This document shows, piece after piece, positions 7,414-16,227 of a stretch of 64,000 nt of DNA (position 1 is its first letter; each line of letters starts with the position of its first letter). The position numbers were made by a program, and so were the translations under genes. The notes beneath the pieces are model-generated. The model had not been told where the DNA came from. It was given only the letters and a program-made list of their open reading frames with translations, and ran no database searches. The DNA comes from an uncultured Capnocytophaga sp. (GTDB lineage: Bacteria > Bacteroidota > Bacteroidia > Flavobacteriales > Flavobacteriaceae), in NCBI RefSeq assembly GCF_937936315.1, contig NZ_CALGWU010000023.1:1-64000 (forward strand), read 5' to 3'.

Positions 7414-8690
7414 TTTCCTATGATTAATTGTTGTTGCTCTTGAGCTTGCAAGAGTTGTATTTTGTGAAGCGATAGCGTTTGTTGTGCAAGATGCCAAGCA
7501 TTGACTTTCTGCAGGTATTCGTGGGTAGTGATGACCCCGTTGTCTAACTGTACTTCGGCTGCTTTGGCGACGGAATGGCGCAGGGTTACCGATGTTTCGT
7601 CTTGTTCTATTAGCTTTTGTAGCTTTTTGAGTTGCTCGGACTGCTGGGTAAGCTCGAGTTTTGTGTTGAGCAAGAAGGCTTGACGGTCGGTTGCGATACT
7701 TTCGCGATTCAGGCGCAAGATGTGTCTCTTACTCGACAGGTTGTATAGTGGACTTAAATTCCACTGCAAACGAAGCCCTGTGATGTAGTAGAAATCCGCT
7801 TGATTGTTGAGTATATTGAGCGTGGGACGCCCGTAACCGCCTTGGAAAAACGCACTGAGCTTAGGCATATATTCGCTGTTGAGCTGTTTTTCTTGGGCTT
7901 TGAGCAACGATTCCTGTAGCTGAAATCCCTTGAGTTCAGGGCGAAAAACTTCGGTGGATAGGGTTTGAGACTGGTACTGAGGCGCAGGCTGTGTGAGCTG
8001 GGAAGCGCTGGTGAGCTCTTTGTCTATAAAGGTAGACAGCATTTGCAAGTAGGTAGCTTGGGCGGCTTCGTACTCGGTGGTCTGCATTGCTACGCGGAGG
8101 ATTTCGGCTTTGAGCTCATTGACATTGCTGGGGAGGGTAGTTCCGTTCTGCAGGGCTACTTCCGCCTTTTTGAGTTGCGACTCGAGCGTTTCGATATTGA
8201 GGCGGTTTTGCGATAACTGGGCATCGATGAGGAGCACCCCAAAATATAGGTTGCTCACACGCTGTTTTAGGGTGTATAACTGCGTTTCGACCGCTTGCGC
8301 TTGTACGGCATTCTGGGCTTTGGCGACTGCCTTCTGACTGTGAATTGCACCACCCCCATAGAGCAGTTGGCTTACCTCGCCCACGACCTTGTATTGCTCC
8401 TTGTCGATGGTAGGCAAAGAAACATTGGGCGGTAATGGAAGTACCCCCGCTACAGACTTGGAGAGGTCGGTTACTTCAGACTGGTAAGTGGCTTGCCCCA
8501 AGATAGAGATCTGCGGGAGGTAAGCACGATTGGCATTGGCAAGGGTATAGCCTTCGGTTTTGGCTACCAAATCGAGCTTTTTGACGGTAGGGTAATTCTC
8601 TCGCGCCAAGCGATAACAATCCTCCAAGGTAATTGTTTCTTGTGCGATACCTATTATGGGGAAGAGTAAAAGTAATGCTATAAATCTCAT
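7410..8690 (-). CDS. TolC-family outer membrane efflux channel
   Basis: Outer membrane factor of the tripartite exporter, 426 residues with a signal peptide (MRFIALLLLFPIIGIAQ, cleavage probably after the A). Two repeated OEP domains are visible as long amphipathic helices, starting with ITLEDCYRLARENYPTVKK and ending in a coiled-coil HKIQLLQAQEQQQLIIGK. It is first in the operon after the regulator; the TetR-type operator at 8723-8736 lies 33 bases before its start. Overlaps the adaptor gene by 4 bases. Confidence 0.9.
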   Translation of the reverse strand: MRFIALLLLFPIIGIAQETITLEDCYRLARENYPTVKKLDLVAKTEGYTLANANRAYLPQISILGQATYQSEVTDLSKSVAGVLPLPPNVSLPTIDKEQYKVVGEVSQLLYGGGAIHSQKAVAKAQNAVQAQAVETQLYTLKQRVSNLYFGVLLIDAQLSQNRLNIETLESQLKKAEVALQNGTTLPSNVNELKAEILRVAMQTTEYEAAQATYLQMLSTFIDKELTSASQLTQPAPQYQSQTLSTEVFRPELKGFQLQESLLKAQEKQLNSEYMPKLSAFFQGGYGRPTLNILNNQADFYYITGLRLQWNLSPLYNLSSKRHILRLNRESIATDRQAFLLNTKLELTQQSEQLKKLQKLIEQDETSVTLRHSVAKAAEVQLDNGVITTHEYLQKVNAWHLAQQTLSLHKIQLLQAQEQQQLIIGK

Positions 8691-8722
8691 ATATAGATGT
8701 TGTTTACGTTATACAGTATATT

Positions 8723-8736
8723 TAACCATTTGGTTA
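8723..8736. promoter_or_regulatory. Probable TetR operator before the channel gene
   Basis: Inverted repeat TAACCA-TT-TGGTTA, six-base arms with a 2-base centre. The same site in reverse complement lies upstream of tetR at 9438-9451. Its place 33-46 bases before the channel start fits an operator over the exporter promoter. Repression by the adjacent TetR protein is inferred from the shared site. Confidence 0.65.
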
Positions 8737-8764
8737 GGGTATGGATAAAAAATATATCTCCTCT

Positions 8765-9394
8765 TTATTCAGCTCTATTTGGGAGGAACAATATCGCTTT
8801 AATCCATTGAGGGATAAGGGATTTTCGCTGGAGCATTAGGGCTTTATACGCCTCTTTGTCGGTTCTGCTCAGGGCGGTAAAGATAGGCTGGGCGATGAAG
8901 GGGAATATCACTAAACTGATCACGTTGAGCACGGTGTGCATAAGGTTGGGTTCGGTGATTCGTCCTTGCGCTACTGCCTCGGCGTATTGGCGGGCTAAGA
9001 CTGAGTGCTCTAACGCTTTAAGGATAGGGGTATTGGCAACAAAAGGTTCGGGGTTAGCACGCACCTCGTTGAACATAAAGGTCGGTAATTCAGGTTCTTC
9101 CAAGAGTAAATTGATGTAATTAGCCACTACTCGCTCTATTTTCTCTTCTAAAGAGGTGCTCTCATCGTTGAGGATAGTACCTACACCTTGAAAGAAATAC
9201 GCTATTGTTTCGGTCATTACAATCTCAAAGAGTTTTTTCTTACTGCGGAAATAATAGTTGAGCATTGCGTGGTTGATACCAGCTTCCTCGGCAATATCAC
9301 GGGTACGAGTGCCTGCATAACCCTTCTGGTGAAAGACTTTGCGAGCAGCAGCTTTGATGCGATCTTCAGTGGATGTGTCTTTAGTGTTACTCAT
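8765..9394 (-). CDS. TetR-family transcriptional repressor
   Basis: One-component regulator, 209 residues. The N-terminal helix-turn-helix is classical: RIKAAARKVFHQKGYAGTRTRDIAEEAGINHAMLNYYFRSKKKLFEIV (about residues 12-60); the rest is a helical ligand-binding/dimer domain of low conservation. It precedes the exporter genes on the same strand, and identical inverted repeats lie before it and before the channel gene, so it most likely represses both itself and the exporter until an exporter substrate binds. Its promoter's -33 box is inside the operator. Confidence 0.9.
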   Translation of the reverse strand: MSNTKDTSTEDRIKAAARKVFHQKGYAGTRTRDIAEEAGINHAMLNYYFRSKKKLFEIVMTETIAYFFQGVGTILNDESTSLEEKIERVVANYINLLLEEPELPTFMFNEVRANPEPFVANTPILKALEHSVLARQYAEAVAQGRITEPNLMHTVLNVISLVIFPFIAQPIFTALSRTDKEAYKALMLQRKSLIPQWIKAILFLPNRAE

Positions 9395-9413
9395 TGTTGT
9401 TTGATTTCGGGGG

Positions 9414-9445
9414 CAAAGGTAAGTTAAACATTTGTATTAACCAAA
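9414..9445 (-). promoter_or_regulatory. tetR promoter
   Basis: On the minus strand TTTG (plus 9442-9445) and TACCTTTG (plus 9414-9421) are separated by 20 bases, the Bacteroidota -33/-7 arrangement. The -33 box lies inside the operator at 9438-9451, so repressor binding would block it. The -7 box is followed by GCCCCCGAAA. Confidence 0.6.
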
Positions 9446-9451
9446 TGGTTG
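9438..9451. promoter_or_regulatory. Probable TetR autoregulatory operator
   Basis: TAACCA-AA-TGGTTG, the reverse-complement match of the site at 8723-8736. It overlaps the -33 box of the tetR promoter. Confidence 0.65.
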
Positions 9452-9573
9452 ATGTTAAATCTTTGTTAATTGTGTGTTTATTGAATGAGGTAATAGGTTT
9501 GATAAGAGGAGTGAGATTTTTTACAAAAAGAGTTGTTGTAGGGAGGGAGGAGTGTAAGTTTTGTTCATCGTTA

Positions 9574-9604
9574 TTTGCTAATTGCTAATTAATTTGTACC
9601 TTTG
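9574..9604 (+). promoter_or_regulatory. Promoter of the NlpC/P60-like gene
   Basis: TTTG at 9574-9577 and TACCTTTG at 9597-9604 are 19 bases apart. The predicted transcript starts near 9610, giving a very short or absent leader. Confidence 0.55.
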
Positions 9605-9618
9605 CGCGCGTGATGAGT

Positions 9619-10383
9619 ATGAAAATATTAGAAACCCCTTATGGAATATGCCATTTGAGCGTTGTTCCTGTACGTTTAGAGCCCTCTGAAGGGGCAGGAA
9701 TGCTTACACAATTGCTCTTTGGAGAATTGCTGCAAGTAATTGATAAAGAAGAACATTGGAGCTATGTGCGTTTGTTATTCGACAATGTAGAAGGCTGGGT
9801 AGCCAATAGTCAGTTTGTTGAAATTTCGGATAGGGATTATAAAAAATGTCTTAAGAAGAAAGAAAAATATGCTCACCGATGGCTTACGAAACTCCGTTTA
9901 AAGACTGGAGAAGACCTTTTTTTGCATATACCTAAAGGAGCGACTTTCTCTTACAATCACCTTTTACACACTTCACAATCTACCCAAAGAAATCTTCATC
10001 AAGGGATTATTCCTACTGCCTTAGAATATCTAAATGCACCTTTTTTAGCAGGAGGGAAGACACCTTTTGGTATAGATGCTTCAGGGCTTGTACAGATGGT
10101 GTTCAAACTTAATAATATGCACCTACCTCGTACGGCTGAGAAACAATCTAAGTGTGGGGAACTTGTTAGTTTTATAGAGGAATGTGAAGCAGGAGATTTA
10201 GCTTTTTTTGATGATGAAGAAGGAAATATCATTCACGTAGGGATATTGTTAGGCGACAATAAAATTATTCATTCTTTTGGAAAAGTAAGAGTCGATCGTT
10301 TAGATCATATTGGGATTTTTAATGATGAACTTAGAAATTACACACATCAGTTGCGACTTTTAAAAAGAATTATTTCTAAGTAA
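9619..10383 (+). CDS. SH3b plus NlpC/P60-fold protein with the catalytic Cys replaced by Ala
   Basis: A 254-residue relative of C40 cell-wall endopeptidases. Residues 1-75 form a bacterial SH3 domain (YGICHLSVVPVRLEP, GWVANSQFVEI); the C-terminal half is the NlpC/P60 fold. In active enzymes the motif is D-C-S-G; here it reads GIDASGLVQ with Ala154 (codon GCT, 10078-10080). His206 (IIHVGILLG) and His218 are kept. The protein is therefore probably a non-hydrolytic wall binder or scaffold. I choose ATG 9619 (MKILETPYG) over GTG 9610 or ATG 9613, which lie almost on the predicted transcription start. It has no signal peptide, as is common in flavobacterial homologues. dapB follows 45 bases later. 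Confidence 0.85.
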   Translation: MKILETPYGICHLSVVPVRLEPSEGAGMLTQLLFGELLQVIDKEEHWSYVRLLFDNVEGWVANSQFVEISDRDYKKCLKKKEKYAHRWLTKLRLKTGEDLFLHIPKGATFSYNHLLHTSQSTQRNLHQGIIPTALEYLNAPFLAGGKTPFGIDASGLVQMVFKLNNMHLPRTAEKQSKCGELVSFIEECEAGDLAFFDDEEGNIIHVGILLGDNKIIHSFGKVRVDRLDHIGIFNDELRNYTHQLRLLKRIISK

Positions 10384-10428
10384 CTATAATTCAAGAAGGT
10401 GAAATATTAATTATAAAATGTTAATTCT

Positions 10429-11133
10429 ATGAAGATTGCTTTATTAGGATATGGTAAAATGGGCAAGACTATTGAACAAATAGCTGTTGCACGTGGACAT
10501 CAAATTGTTTTGAAAATAGACAATGCCGAAACGCCTTATGATATTACAATAGCCGATGTAGCTATAGAATTTAGTACACCTAGTAGTGCTTTTGCAAATA
10601 TCAGTAATAGTTTGAGACATAAGGTGCCTGTAGTGGCTGGCACTACAGGGTGGTTAGCTAAATACGATGAGGCGGTAGCGCTGTGCAAAGCACATCAAAC
10701 AGCTTTTTTATATGCTTCCAACTTCAGTATAGGGGTAAATGTGTTTTTTGCTCTTAATAAAACTTTGGCTAAACTAATGTCAGGACTTAAGGATTATGAG
10801 GTAGCTATTGAGGAAATTCACCATACCCAAAAACTTGATGCCCCTAGTGGTACGGCAATAACTTTAGCAGAAGGTATCATTGCAGAAACTGATAAAACGG
10901 GCTGGCATTTAGATAAGGCTCGGGAAAACGAAATCTCAATTGTAGCCAAACGTATTGATAGTACACCAGGAACTCATATTATTACCTATGGCAGTGAAGT
11001 GGATACTATAGAAATCAAACATACAGCTCACAATCGCAATGGTTTTGCTCTTGGAGCTGTGATGGCAGCTGAATGGATTGTAGGAAAACAAGGAGTATTC
11101 AAAATGGGAGACGTACTTGGAATTAACAATTAA
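10429..11133 (+). CDS. dapB: 4-hydroxy-tetrahydrodipicolinate reductase
   Basis: Cytoplasmic enzyme of the diaminopimelate/lysine pathway, reducing hydroxy-tetrahydrodipicolinate with NAD(P)H; 234 residues, the short form common in Bacteroidota. The N-terminal dinucleotide motif is LLGYGKMGK (residues 5-13). The substrate and catalytic signature EEIHHTQKLDAPSGTA contains the His-His pair and the Lys of the family. The next-step upstream enzyme DapA is encoded at 20671. In related genomes dapB lies near lepB and wbqC, as here, with a HAD gene in between. Confidence 0.95.
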   Translation: MKIALLGYGKMGKTIEQIAVARGHQIVLKIDNAETPYDITIADVAIEFSTPSSAFANISNSLRHKVPVVAGTTGWLAKYDEAVALCKAHQTAFLYASNFSIGVNVFFALNKTLAKLMSGLKDYEVAIEEIHHTQKLDAPSGTAITLAEGIIAETDKTGWHLDKARENEISIVAKRIDSTPGTHIITYGSEVDTIEIKHTAHNRNGFALGAVMAAEWIVGKQGVFKMGDVLGINN

Positions 11134-11245
11134 TATAGACCTTTAAAAGGGTATAAAACTCAATGAATTTTTTTTAATACACCAATTTTCTTTAAGGAAA
11201 TGGCATTATCTTTGTAACTTTAGAACTCAGAATTTTAAACTAAAA

Positions 11246-12070
11246 ATGTATAAAATTATTTTTTCGGATATTGATGGTACTCTTTTAAGTGGCTTGAGAA
11301 CATTGTCACAAGCTACTATTACAGAGGTGAAGCGTCTCAAAGGAAAACTCCCTTTCGTTTTAGTATCATCACGTATGCCTAAACAAATGTACCACTTACA
11401 AAAAGATTTAGATATAATCGGTTTACCTCTTATAGCCTATAATGGTGGGTTAGTGCTCAATGGAGAGAAAGTATTGCACTCTGTAGCTATTTCTCTTCAG
11501 GTATTGGAAGAAGTCGTAACCCTCAACGAGCAGGTACTTTCTTCGCAAATACATATTAGCTTTTATTACAATGATGAGTGGTATGTGCCTCAATACGACC
11601 AGTGGGCAGAACGAGAAGAACGAAATACATTAGTAACTCCTATAGTGCGATCTAATCGCGAAGTACTTACTCAATGGCAACAAGCGGGACACGGAGCTCA
11701 TAAACTGATGTTGATGGGAGAAGAAACTCTTATAGACCAAATGTTTCTGTTATTGAATGAAAAGTATGCTCACACAATGCAAATTTATCGTGCAAAAGAA
11801 ACTTATATAGAAGTATCGGATATAAGCATTTCTAAACTCACAGGCGTGAAGGTAGTTTTAGATGAAATATATCATTTGCCACTAAGTGAAGCAATTGCTT
11901 TTGGCGATAACTATAACGATTTAGAGATGCTAAAAGGAGTAGGATGTGGGGTTGCAGTAGATAATGCACGTGAAGAAGTAAAAGCAGTTGCCAAACATAT
12001 AACACTACATCATACTAAAGATGGGGTAGCGGCTTTCTTAAAACAATTAATAATTAATAATAACAATTAA
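11246..12070 (+). CDS. Cof-type HAD phosphatase
   Basis: Haloacid-dehalogenase hydrolase of the Cof/IIB subgroup, 274 residues, probably acting on small sugar or cofactor phosphates; the substrate is not predictable. Motif I FSDIDGTLL gives the nucleophile Asp8 and acid/base Asp10; motif II is in LVSSRMPKQM, and motif III/IV is FGDNYNDLEMLKGVG with Asp residues for magnesium. The C2 cap lies between about residues 85 and 190. It ends 2 bases before lepB, suggesting one transcript. Confidence 0.9.
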   Translation: MYKIIFSDIDGTLLSGLRTLSQATITEVKRLKGKLPFVLVSSRMPKQMYHLQKDLDIIGLPLIAYNGGLVLNGEKVLHSVAISLQVLEEVVTLNEQVLSSQIHISFYYNDEWYVPQYDQWAEREERNTLVTPIVRSNREVLTQWQQAGHGAHKLMLMGEETLIDQMFLLLNEKYAHTMQIYRAKETYIEVSDISISKLTGVKVVLDEIYHLPLSEAIAFGDNYNDLEMLKGVGCGVAVDNAREEVKAVAKHITLHHTKDGVAAFLKQLIINNNN

Positions 12071-12072
12071 AG

Positions 12073-13626
12073 ATGGTATATTTATACATTTTAATTATTG
12101 CACAGCTCATCAATGGGCTATTTTTTTGGAAAGGTTATGAAAAAGCAGGTTACAAAGCTTGGCAAGCCTTTGTACCTTTTTATAATACTGTCATCTTTTT
12201 ACGTATCATTTCACGTCCGTGGTGGTGGGTATTCTTGTTGTACTTACCTGTGATAGGTAATATTATGGTAGTAGTGATGACCTATGAATGGTTGCACGTG
12301 TTTAACTATCGTAAAAAACGCTATACATTACTTTCGGTAGTTACTTTAGGGTTATTTGCAGCCTATGTAACCTATTTGCCATCTACTCACTATGTAGGAA
12401 AAGATGTAGAGGTTATTAAGAAAAACGTATCATCTTGGGTGAGTGCCGTACTCTTTGCAGTGGTAGCAGCATCGGGTATTCACACCTATTTCATACAACC
12501 TTATATGATTCCTACTTCTTCCTTAGAAAAAACACTTTTAGTAGGTGATTTCCTCTTTGTGAGCAAGTTCCATTACGGAGTGCGTGTGCCTATGACGCCT
12601 TTATCATTACCTATGGTACACGATTCTATTCCTGTAATAGGTACAAAATCGTACATCAAAACACCACAATTACCTTATTTGCGTTTGCCAGCTTTGCAAA
12701 AAGTACACCGAAATGATATTACTGTATTCAACTGGCCTACTGATACGGTAAGATACTTCCGCGATAATTCGGGTATTCACGTTGATAAACCTATTGATAA
12801 GAAATCAAACTATGTGAAACGCACAGTAGCTATCCCAGGTGATGTACTTGAGATAAAAGATGGTGATGTATGGATCAATGGCAAAAAAGAAATTTACCCT
12901 GTACGTGCTAAACTACAAACATCGTATATAGTGGTGACACAGCCTAATTTGTTTAACTCTATAGAAGAAGTTTGGAGTGCTATGTACCAACAATTTGGTG
13001 TGACCGATCGCGCTTATCCTATCAATAACGACACCTATATTTTTTCTTCTCTTACTGACGATGTGGCAAAAGCATTAGCTGCCAATCCTAATATTGTATC
13101 TGTAACTCGCAATGTGAATAAGGCGGGAGTGTACAATAAGGCTATCTTCCCTCATACTCCTGCATTCCCTTGGAATGAGGATAATTATGGTCCCATTACC
13201 ATCCCTGCTAAAGGAAAAAGTGTAACACTTACTATTGAGAATTTACCTTTGTATAAACGCATTATCAGCGTGTATGAACACAACCAATTGGAAGTAAAAG
13301 GTAATGAGATTTATATCAATGGACAGAAATCTAATAGCTATACCTTTAAACAAGGCTATTATTGGATGATGGGTGATAATCGCCATAATTCTGAAGATAG
13401 CCGTTTTTGGGGTTTTGTACCTGAAGATCACGTATTAGGAAAACCAGTACTCGTTTGGATGAGTTTAGACCAAAACGCTTCAGGCTTTAAGAAAATACGT
13501 TGGAATCGTCTGTTCACCACTGTGAATGGTGATGGAGAGCCCGTATCGTATCGTTATATCGTGTTTGCTTTGCTCGGTTTGTGGTTAGCTTATAGTTTGC
13601 TGAAAAAGAAAAAAGAAAAAGAATAA
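12073..13626 (+). CDS. lepB: Signal peptidase I, large flavobacterial form
   Basis: Membrane serine protease that removes signal peptides from exported proteins, 517 residues, longer than the about 320 of E. coli LepB. Residues 1-105 are a hydrophobic domain with a DUF5684-like look (FFWKGYEKAGYKAWQAFVPFYN). A membrane anchor precedes the catalytic motif MIPTSSLEKT with Ser150; the general base is Lys249 in YVKRTVAIPGD. Box E GDNRHNSEDSRFWGFV is near the end, and a last membrane segment (YIVFALLGLWLAYSLL) with a Lys-rich tail follows. An insert of over 100 residues between boxes D and E explains part of the length. Confidence 0.93.
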   Translation: MVYLYILIIAQLINGLFFWKGYEKAGYKAWQAFVPFYNTVIFLRIISRPWWWVFLLYLPVIGNIMVVVMTYEWLHVFNYRKKRYTLLSVVTLGLFAAYVTYLPSTHYVGKDVEVIKKNVSSWVSAVLFAVVAASGIHTYFIQPYMIPTSSLEKTLLVGDFLFVSKFHYGVRVPMTPLSLPMVHDSIPVIGTKSYIKTPQLPYLRLPALQKVHRNDITVFNWPTDTVRYFRDNSGIHVDKPIDKKSNYVKRTVAIPGDVLEIKDGDVWINGKKEIYPVRAKLQTSYIVVTQPNLFNSIEEVWSAMYQQFGVTDRAYPINNDTYIFSSLTDDVAKALAANPNIVSVTRNVNKAGVYNKAIFPHTPAFPWNEDNYGPITIPAKGKSVTLTIENLPLYKRIISVYEHNQLEVKGNEIYINGQKSNSYTFKQGYYWMMGDNRHNSEDSRFWGFVPEDHVLGKPVLVWMSLDQNASGFKKIRWNRLFTTVNGDGEPVSYRYIVFALLGLWLAYSLLKKKKEKE

Positions 13627-14250
13627 ATGGTAACACAAGTATTATTGCACCCCACTTATTTTCCTTCAATAGCTCAATTTCATTTGATATTGAACAACCC
13701 TTGTGTATTAGAAGTTTCGGATAATTATCAGAAGCAAACTTTGCGCAATAGGGCTTATATTTATGGTGCGAATGGTAAACAAGCCCTTAATTTACCTATC
13801 AAACACGTAGGAGGGGATACTGGCAGACAGCTGTTTAAAGATGTAAAGGTAGAAAATAATTTTCCTTGGCAACGATTGCATTGGAAGAGCTTAGAAACTG
13901 CCTATCGCACTTCACCTTATTTTGAGTATTACGAGGACGATTTGGCACGTATTTTTGAAAAACAATACACTTATTTGCTCGATGTAAATCTTGATACTAT
14001 TGAAACTATTTTAGCGTGCCTCTTGGTACATATCAATTTTGATAAAACAAAAGGGTATGAAGCCGAGCCTCAAGAAGTGAATGACTATCGTTTTTTAAGT
14101 AGTGCTAAAAAAGAATATCCTATAACAATGCCTCTTTATCATCAGATATTTTCAGATAAACATGGATTTATATCTAATTTATCAATATTAGATTTGTTAT
14201 TTCATGAAGGTCCTAATACCCAAGAGTATTTAGAAAAGGTTGTTGTCTAG
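13627..14250 (+). CDS. WbqC-like family protein
   Basis: 207 residues. The N-terminus VLLHPTYFPSIAQFHLILN and the stretch RNRAYIYGANGKQALNLPIKH are recognisable from the WbqC-like family, whose members occur in O-antigen clusters and widely in Bacteroidota next to lepB. The biochemical role is not settled. Its ATG directly follows the lepB stop with no gap, indicating translational coupling. A hairpin with a T-run at 14271-14292 follows. Confidence 0.85.
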   Translation: MVTQVLLHPTYFPSIAQFHLILNNPCVLEVSDNYQKQTLRNRAYIYGANGKQALNLPIKHVGGDTGRQLFKDVKVENNFPWQRLHWKSLETAYRTSPYFEYYEDDLARIFEKQYTYLLDVNLDTIETILACLLVHINFDKTKGYEAEPQEVNDYRFLSSAKKEYPITMPLYHQIFSDKHGFISNLSILDLLFHEGPNTQEYLEKVVV

Positions 14251-14270
14251 TGTGTAAGTATGCGTTAAAG

Positions 14271-14292
14271 AATGTGTAATTACACATTTTTT
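14271..14292 (+). terminator. Probable terminator after wbqC
   Basis: The palindrome AATGTGTAATTACACATT (14271-14288) is followed by TTTT; effectively a 6-bp stem with an AT-rich loop. Weak but well placed 20 bases after the stop. Confidence 0.5.
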
Positions 14293-14570
14293 CATAAGCT
14301 TTGAAAATGAAAAATTTAGTTGATTTTTATTTAAGAAGCTGATAATTAGAAAAGTTTGCTCAATATTGGATAAGGTGAAGATTTTGGCACAGAGTTTTCT
14401 TTATAATTGATAGAAAAACTAAATTAAATATCATCATAATTAATTGATGTAATACTTATTAAAATAAATTTTATGTAAAAACTTTATTACTATACTAAAT
14501 AGTAATAACATTTTTTATTTAGAATTTTTTTTATTTTTGGAGTTAGTAGTAGTATTTATATGCATTGTGA
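14293..14570. other. AT-rich intergenic region with a strong inverted repeat
   Basis: Part of a 360-base gap between wbqC and bshC with no credible ORF. It contains a perfect 10-bp inverted repeat, TTATTACTAT (14484-14493), loop ACTAA, ATAGTAATAA (14499-14508), followed by CATTTTTT, and a -7-like TATTTTTG at 14532-14539. A short RNA running from about 14545 into the terminator at 14576-14604 is conceivable but not supported by a clear -33 box. Confidence 0.4.
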
Positions 14571-14605
14571 AAAAGGCTCTCTAAGCAATTAGGGAGCTTT
14601 TTTTG
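14571..14605. terminator. Bidirectional terminator at the bshC 3' end
   Basis: Stem GCTCTCTAA (14576-14584), GCAA tetraloop, TTAGGGAGC (14589-14597) with one G-U pair; T-runs on the right for the plus strand and AAAAAG on the left for the minus strand. It ends six bases before the bshC stop. Confidence 0.7.
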
Positions 14606-14610
14606 TTTTG

Positions 14611-16212
14611 TTAGTATTGTATTACTACAAATCTAAAATCAAATGGATTGAAGTTTCTTACGAATTTAGGGATGAGTTCTTTGCCTTTTTGTAAATAGAA
14701 ATCAGTAAAATTAGAAAAACGTTCTTGTAAGACACCATTAGGGAAGAGCTCGCTTTGCAAAATAGTAGTGCGTGCTAATTCATCTGCAAGCTTTCTTTTT
14801 TGAGCTCTTAAAAGGCGTCTTTCGAGTTTGTCTAAACTTTTTAATTGTCGGACTTCTTCCGCTTTCACTGCATTTTTAAAGGTAATATCAGTATATTCGG
14901 CTAATTGGTATAGATGAGTGAATTGCTTTTGGAGTAATTCTTTTTCAGGGGTAAAATCTATAGGAAATTCACTGAGTTGTCGTACTTTTTTATTCTTTAA
15001 CTCTTCTGTTTTCAAGAACAAATCATTTATTGAAAGCTGTAGTTTTTGCATTTTCTCAGCTTGTCGTTGTGAAACGAGCATTGCCGAATTGCGCAACATC
15101 AGTATGGGGAAGGGTACTTTTTCCTCATTAAAAAATCCTTTTAATTCTAACCAATAAGCTATTTCTCCACCACCGCCTATATAAGCCAAATTAGGCAATA
15201 TCACCTCTTGATACAAAGGGCGCAAGATAACGTTAGGAGAAAACCGTTCAGGATAGGTATTGAGTTCTTCTAAAATAGCTTCTTTAGAAAAGCGAATATT
15301 TGTATTGTGTACCTCAAAACCTTCGGTGGTACGTATGATGCGATGTCTGCCGTTAGGGGTGAGGTAGAACATATTCACCTCACGTGGGTTTACTTGCACA
15401 GGATAAGTACTATTCACCTTTTGTAAAGCCTCAATACTTTTAGTTACTTCACGATGAGCAACACTGTATAACAAATCATTGCTTATATAGGGGATAAATT
15501 CCTTTTTTAAAGCTTTGTCGTTACCGTCGATTACCACCACTCCATAATCTTCAAATAGGGCATTTACTAAATAGCGAGTAGCTTCAGATAAATTATTGTT
15601 TTTTAGATAACTATCGCGGAAGAGAGCTCGCAATTCATCAGCATTTTTACCCAATCCTATTGCTCTATCAAACGTTTGAAATACCGCTTCGAGTGTATTG
15701 GTGGAAAAGTTGCCCGTTGCTCCTGTTTGGTCGCTATTCCAACAGATGGTGCGATTGCTGAGGTGAAAATGGTTGATTTCCTCAAAATCGTGATCTTCTG
15801 TAGCCATCCAATACACAGGAACAAAATGTTTATCGGGGTACTTTTCAGTGAGCTGTCTAACAGTATTAATTACTGAAATTATCTTGAAAATAAAATAAAG
15901 ATGCCCTGTAAAAAGACTCAACTGATGTCCTGTAGTAACTGTGAACGTATTACTTTGAGCTAAAAGTTCTATATTTTTGAGTACTTTAGGGGTCGTTTTT
16001 AGCTCGGCGTATTGTGCTTTTAAGCTACTTACTAAAACATTGCGTTTTTCTTGACTAAAATCAGCTTCTTTTTCAGTTATTTGCTTTTCAAATTCTGTTA
16101 TTGAAGGAAAGTGATTGTAGAAAGGGCGTAGTTTTTCTTGCCCATCTACATAATCGGTGATGAGCGTAGAGAAAAACCGAATATTGGAGTAAGGAATATA
16201 AGCGGAAATCAT
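14611..16212 (-). CDS. bshC: Putative cysteine ligase BshC (bacillithiol biosynthesis)
   Basis: Last step of bacillithiol synthesis: joining L-cysteine to glucosaminyl-malate; 533 residues, the normal length. Family signatures are TTGHQLSLFTGHLYFIFKIIS (TGHQ motif), PVYWMATEDHDFEEINHF and YIGGGGEIAYWLELK. A long coiled coil lies around residues 390-460. bshA and bshB are not in this window. It is the distal gene of a leftward pair, 15 bases after the small acidic gene. Bacillithiol in Bacteroidota is established for several genera. Confidence 0.93.
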   Translation of the reverse strand: MISAYIPYSNIRFFSTLITDYVDGQEKLRPFYNHFPSITEFEKQITEKEADFSQEKRNVLVSSLKAQYAELKTTPKVLKNIELLAQSNTFTVTTGHQLSLFTGHLYFIFKIISVINTVRQLTEKYPDKHFVPVYWMATEDHDFEEINHFHLSNRTICWNSDQTGATGNFSTNTLEAVFQTFDRAIGLGKNADELRALFRDSYLKNNNLSEATRYLVNALFEDYGVVVIDGNDKALKKEFIPYISNDLLYSVAHREVTKSIEALQKVNSTYPVQVNPREVNMFYLTPNGRHRIIRTTEGFEVHNTNIRFSKEAILEELNTYPERFSPNVILRPLYQEVILPNLAYIGGGGEIAYWLELKGFFNEEKVPFPILMLRNSAMLVSQRQAEKMQKLQLSINDLFLKTEELKNKKVRQLSEFPIDFTPEKELLQKQFTHLYQLAEYTDITFKNAVKAEEVRQLKSLDKLERRLLRAQKRKLADELARTTILQSELFPNGVLQERFSNFTDFYLQKGKELIPKFVRNFNPFDFRFVVIQY

Positions 16213-16227
16213 ACGCTTGAAGTATTT

